From assembly GCA_011009095.1 (NCBI GenBank), contig VTPC01004207.1:28258-92257 (forward strand): DNA of 64,000 nt, written 5' to 3'. Below the pieces are notes generated by a model. The model made no database searches. It saw nothing but the letters and a program-made list of their open reading frames with translations, and was not told where the DNA came from. The DNA comes from Ignelater luminosus. Lineage: Eukaryota; Arthropoda; Insecta; Coleoptera; Elateridae. Below, in pieces: positions 59,956 through 64,000 of the stretch (within the stretch, counting starts at the first letter, position 1; every line of letters starts with the position of its first letter). The translations under genes and the position numbers were made by a program.

Positions 59956-59983
59956 AACACGGGTACTTATTGAACCGCCCTCG
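59956..59983 (-). repeat. mariner right terminal inverted repeat
   Basis: Mirror of 58692-58719 with one mismatch, followed by TA. Confidence 0.9.
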
Positions 59984-59984
59984 T

Positions 59985-60295
59985 ATATACAAAAGTTGTA
60001 TCACCATTACGAACTATTCGATTCTGCTCAGTTATCAGATATACTAGATAAATATTTTTGTTGACTTATTTATTAAGTTCAGTGAATTCTTTACCGCTAA
60101 CCGACGATAATATTACGTTATTGCGTACAATAATCTATTAAAGAAAAAATAAAATAGAATTTTAGATTGCTTGCTACTCATTCCTGAAATGAGATCTTTT
60201 ATAGTTCTAATTTTAAGATTGACAATGTGCGAGATCTTAGTCGTCTCTTAACTGTTTTCTCTGAAGATTTAGAGGCACTGAAACATCTGAAGTTC
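59985..60295 (+). repeat. Segmental duplicate, copy 1
   Basis: Ungapped match of 311 bp to 63690-64000 with eight differences by eye (about 97%). It starts at the TA flank of the mariner. The other copy runs out of the window, so the full length is unknown. Confidence 0.9.
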
Positions 60296-60582
60296 CCCAC
60301 AGAACAAGGAATTTCATTCTATTTAATTTATTGTTACATAAAATTGATAATAACTCGCAAACTAGATTTGAATTAGCGTATGCTAAAGTTGACATGCTTA
60401 TATACCGTTCCCGATGTTTCTGGGTGGTATATGGCTGTGGTAGAATGACAGTTTGAGTATTGTAAACTGGGCTGTTTATCTATTAACTCCACCCGATAGC
60501 CGGGGTACACCCCTTCTCCACAACTAATGAATACACAAAGGTAATACACAAAACACTCCAAAAGCGAACTCGGCAAGAGTCA

Positions 60583-61477
60583 ATGGAAAACAGTGTTACC
60601 AAAAATAGATTTACCATCCTCCAGGACGAAAGTATCGAAGCGGACCATAGGCCGCAAGCGAACTTCCAAAAACAAGCGATCCCAAATTCCTCAAAGCAAA
60701 AAACATCAATGATGGGATCAGCATCCCACCCGAGACAACCGATTACTACCGTAAGATCATCCACCTTTTCGATGAGGGCAAAGTGGCGTTCTATACATAC
60801 CACCTCCACGACAAAAAACCACTTAGAGTAGTAATTTGTGGTATTCCGTTCGAAATCGATGCGGCAGATGTCAGGAAAGACTTCGAAGAAAGCGGGTTCA
60901 AAGTAAATTCAATTGTCCGGATCACAGTATGCAAAGAGCGACATTTCACCCCCTCCTGGTGCTTGTAAACATCAAAAAGACTCCAGAAGCGAATGATGTC
61001 TGGAAATTTGTCCTATCTTTAAGTATCAAGACAGAAACACTCCGGAAGGAGCCTACTACTATCAGTCAATGTCATATGTGCCAGGGTTTCTACTATTCCC
61101 AGAGGGACTGCCATTAGGAGACCAACACTCGGCCACTTGCACCAAAACAAAACACCAACCGGCAACATGTGTTAACTATGTTGGAGGACATCCCGCAAGT
61201 TATCAAGGGCGTTAGAAATTCCCGAAGAGATCAAACTCGCAAGAGAAGCTGGAACCGGTCATGAAGAGTCGAAGATCCACTTTAATAGCAAGTTTACCAT
61301 TCCGTCCGCCACACAATATCCCCAACGTCAACAGTCTAGCAAGGATAGCACTATAAACCCTGGAACTTTTAAGAAGAGTACTATCCATCGCCCGAGATGC
61401 CCTGTCCAATAGAGACATTACAGACAGGTGCCTTGCTAGACCTGCTTTCAGCAATTTTAACCCTCTTGAAAGACTAA
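60583..61477 (+). pseudogene. Broken ORF1 (gag) of Jockey copy D
   Basis: Starts MENSVTKNRFTILQD at 60583 and runs through several frames. A Jockey gag domain segment is at 60836-61060 (VICGIPFEIDAADVRKDFEE). The first knuckle at 61070-61111 reads CHMCQGFYYSQRDC, with the zinc-binding His replaced by Tyr. The second reads CVNYVGGHPASYQG (about 61167-61210), with Cys replaced by Tyr. Copy B still has the first knuckle intact. The C-terminus LLSAILTLLKD ends at TAA 61475-61477, sharing its last A with the ORF2 ATG. Confidence 0.75.
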
Positions 61478-62868
61478 TGGACAGACAACTAAGACACCCA
61501 ATATTCCTACGCGTCGCTCTTTGGGATACCAACCTACTTGAAGGCAAGAAATCCCAACTTTTGGAATTCGCCCGACGACACAACCTCGATGCTATCCTTG
61601 TCTGTAAAACGCACCTTCGTCAAACCGAATCTACAATCTCAAATTATATCCTACATCACAACGACAGAGCCTATGCACGGGATGGTAGTATAGCGATCTA
61701 CGTAAGAGCCTACATGACCTGCATTACATTGTAGCAACTTCCATCTACATCAACAAGGCAAATTCCGGATCGCTGCGACTCACTGCTGTCTACTGCTCTC
61801 CCAACCACCCGCTGTTGAATGAGGACCTAGACACCCTCCTCGACAATAGCAAACATATGCTAGGCATCCAACATGGAACAGCAGAGCGACAAATGCAAAA
61901 AGAAATGCCTCAAACCATTATATGGACCACCATGACATTGTGGTACTGAGACCAACCGAGCCCATCCACGTCAGGCAGGGCAGACTGGACGTACTTGCTA
62001 TTGCCACCTTCAAAAGCCTACACCTGACCACTGTAATCTCCACGGTCAGCGAGCTAGACTCTGACCACAACCCAGTGCTACTAGATCTGGGGGACCTGAA
62101 AGATACACCACCGGAGCAACGCACTACCATATCCTGGCCTGCTTTCTAAACCCATCTGCAACATACCTATGACAATATACCCACGATCAAAACCACCGAC
62201 GCGACGCCCTGGATGACGCTGTAAAATACCTGACAACTCACATATAAGACTCTTTAACCCTTGCATACAACCCCTATACCCTGGCAGCACACTGGACATC
62301 CCGCCGACCGACAAGAGCTCAACCACCTAAACTTTCAAATACGACATGAAATATACGTTTACAGACATTCCATCTGGACGACGAAATTAGAATCTCTAAG
62401 CCCGGAAGGCAACTCACTATGGAAGATGGCCAAGTGTCTCAAATCGAAGAAGTCGCAAATTCCACCTATTCACGAAGAACACAGGCTAGTTCACTCTGAC
62501 GCAGAGAAAGCCGAAGCTTTGGTAGACAACCTCAAAAGGCAATGTAATTCGACCTACAATAACATAGACCTCGAATCAACAGAGCAGTTCGCACCAAACT
62601 TCAAGAAGCCTTGGCAGACGCGCAAATACGCCCCACCTCCCTCGAAGAAGTCAATACCATTATCTACAACACCAAACGCAACAAAGCTTCTGGCCCCGAC
62701 GGCATCACAAATGCTACGTTAAAAATGCTACCCAGGAAAGCTATTGTCGCCCAGGTAGGCATTATCGACGCAATACTCCGATTCCCTTACTACCCCGAAA
62801 AGTGGAAATTGGGGCCTTCTGTTCCCCCAGAGCTACAGACCCATCAGCCTTATGTCCACTGTAAATAG
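61477..62868 (+). pseudogene. Broken ORF2 of Jockey copy D
   Basis: ATG at 61477-61479 (MDRQLRHPIFLRVALWDTN). Endonuclease to 61734 with LEFARRHNLDAILVCKTHLR, where the metal-binding Glu is Lys (CKTHL instead of CETHL). The catalytic GDLNAK loop near 61860 has been removed by a deletion of about 16-18 bases. The endonuclease end is at 61922-62149 (SELDSDHNPVLLDLGDLKD). 62261-62868 holds the linker and RT start (IYNTKRNKASGPDGITNATL). It stops before the catalytic palm. Confidence 0.8.
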
Positions 62869-63018
62869 CCTCTCACAAATCCAACAGCAAGAACTCTAGA
62901 CAAGATGAAGGAGGTAAAGGCACAAGTAAGGCACTTTATAAATAGCCATACAACAAAAAAGAAAAAGACAGAATCGCAGCTTTCTGCCTTGGAAACTTCT
63001 AATGAGGTTCAAGTACTT

Positions 63019-63393
63019 NNNNNNNNNNNNNNNNNNNNNNNNNNNNNNNNNNNNNNNNNNNNNNNNNNNNNNNNNNNNNNNNNNNNNNNNNNNNNNNNNN
63101 NNNNNNNNNNNNNNNNNNNNNNNNNNNNNNNNNNNNNNNNNNNNNNNNNNNNNNNNNNNNNNNNNNNNNNNNNNNNNNNNNNNNNNNNNNNNNNNNNNNN
63201 NNNNNNNNNNNNNNNNNNNNNNNNNNNNNNNNNNNNNNNNNNNNNNNNNNNNNNNNNNNNNNNNNNNNNNNNNNNNNNNNNNNNNNNNNNNNNNNNNNNN
63301 NNNNNNNNNNNNNNNNNNNNNNNNNNNNNNNNNNNNNNNNNNNNNNNNNNNNNNNNNNNNNNNNNNNNNNNNNNNNNNNNNNNNNNNNNNNNN
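63019..63393. other. Assembly gap (run of N)
   Basis: 375 undetermined bases. Any reading frame across them is meaningless. The gap lies between Jockey copy D and a second copy of the segment beside the mariner, so the local order should be treated with care. Confidence 0.99.
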
Positions 63394-63689
63394 CCAAGTC
63401 ACACAATGACAGTGTACGATGCGCAAATGCGGTTTCCAAAATTCGAAACGGGTTTATCCTAAGTCTAGCAGGCATACCTAGTTTATCCTAGGTAACTTAA
63501 ATAACTTCTAGTTCTGCCTAGAAATTTTAGGACAAATTAGAATTTCTTTCTCTAAAATCAGTTGTTCCTGTATTAGTCTGGCACTCCGCGTTTGGCCTAG
63601 GAAATTTGCATTGTTCCTAGAGAGTGCAGGAGCTTTGCGTTTGTCCTAGTCAATACTAGAATATCCGGATTTCGGGTTTGTCCGATAAC
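63394..63689. repeat. CCTAG-rich repetitive segment
   Basis: CCTAG or its reverse CTAGG recurs about every 30-40 bp, often as 'gtttgtcctag', 'tttatcctagg' or 'ttcctaga'. The regularity suggests a decayed short repeat or a terminal part of an unknown element. No coding potential seen. Confidence 0.4.
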
Positions 63690-64000
63690 ATATACAAAAG
63701 TTGTATCACCATTACGAACTATTCGATTCTGCTCAGTTATCAGATATACTAGATAAATATTTTTGTTGACTTATTTATTAAGTTCAGTGCATTCTTTACC
63801 TCTAACCGACGATAATATTACGTTATTGCGCACAATAATCTATTAAAGAAAAAATAAAATAGAATTTTAGATTGCTTGCTACTCATTACTGGAATGAGAT
63901 CTTTTATAGTTCTAATTTTAAAATTGACAATATGCGAGATCTTAGTCGTCTCTTAACTGTTTTCTCTGAAAATTTAGAGGCACTGAAACATCTGAAGTTC
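63690..64000 (+). repeat. Segmental duplicate, copy 2
   Basis: Second copy of 59985-60295, same orientation, no indels, eight substitutions. It is not preceded by a mariner; the bases before it ('tccgataac') differ from both flanks of the mariner. Confidence 0.9.

Larger units (their letters stand above)
58692..59983 (+). mobile_element. mariner transposon, near-intact, 1292 bp
   Basis: Bounded by TA at 58690-58691 and 59984-59985. The terminal inverted repeats begin CGAGGGCGGTTCAGTAAGTA at the left and CGAGGGCGGTTCAATAAGTA at the right (reverse strand), continuing CCCGTGTT on both sides, a 28-bp repeat with one mismatch. One transposase gene fills most of the interior. The small number of inactivating changes indicates a recent insertion compared with every other element in the window. 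Confidence 0.95.
60460..62880 (+). mobile_element. Jockey-like non-LTR retrotransposon, copy D
   Basis: Plus-strand copy of the same subfamily as B, starting with a short leader, ORF1 from 60583, ORF2 from 61477 and ending in the RT fingers near 62870. It has a near-complete 5' end yet lacks the RT palm, C-terminus and 3' UTR. The 5' limit is approximate. Confidence 0.8.

Noticed and set aside
62896..63475. Long frames on both strands across 62896-63475
   Set aside because: They run through the run of N and have no real sequence support.
1..64000. tRNA, rRNA or CRISPR arrays
   Set aside because: No cloverleaf-like, rRNA-like or regularly spaced identical repeat pattern was seen by eye; a tRNAscan-SE run would settle the tRNA question.

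Overview
The window looks like arthropod, most likely insect, nuclear DNA. It is AT-rich, has short GT-AG introns, and is dominated by decayed transposable elements of insect type (Jockey-like, RTE-like and RNase H-bearing LINEs, BEL/Pao and Ty3/gypsy fragments, mariner, Tc1-like, pogo/Tigger, hAT/ZMYM1-like and Transib). I found no bacterial signature, rRNA, tRNA or CRISPR. All calls come from reading the translations and repeats by eye.

Only one host gene looks intact: a four-exon classical short-chain dehydrogenase/reductase on the minus strand (56758-57724) encoding 255 residues. Close to it lies a nearly intact mariner (58692-59983) with perfect TA flanks, 28-bp terminal repeats and only two nonsense codons.

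Layout. 1-480 is a degenerate tandem repeat. 1922-15120 is a nest of minus-strand LINE fragments: Jockey copies A, B and C, plus an RNase H-bearing LINE. An orphan gag-like ORF there is broken inside its zinc knuckle. 15120-21340 is AT-rich and holds a BEL/Pao integrase/DUF5641 relic. 21340-24310 is an RTE-like LINE on the plus strand. 25195-27420 is another LINE. 29940-34475 holds a BEL/Pao integrase core, then a broken copy of an uncharacterised PIN/FEN-like nuclease family with a cysteine-rich tail, which is split by Jockey fragment G. 35775-40980 holds a GIY-YIG fragment, a Tc1-like transposase, an RNase H tail and a ZMYM1-like hAT gene. 42588-45792 is a Transib element. 46351-47353 is a DNA transposon made mostly of two long inverted arms. 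50600-55202 holds a LINE, a pogo/Tigger fragment and a gypsy pol. 60460-62880 is Jockey copy D, followed by an assembly gap and a second copy of a segment that also lies beside the mariner.

The most notable object is the Transib. Its decayed transposase is of the RAG1-core-like family, and it is delimited by 38-bp inverted ends that both begin CAC. One end begins with the exact heptamer CACAGTG, and both ends are flanked by CGnCG pentamers. The second most notable is the PIN-like nuclease family, whose function is unknown.
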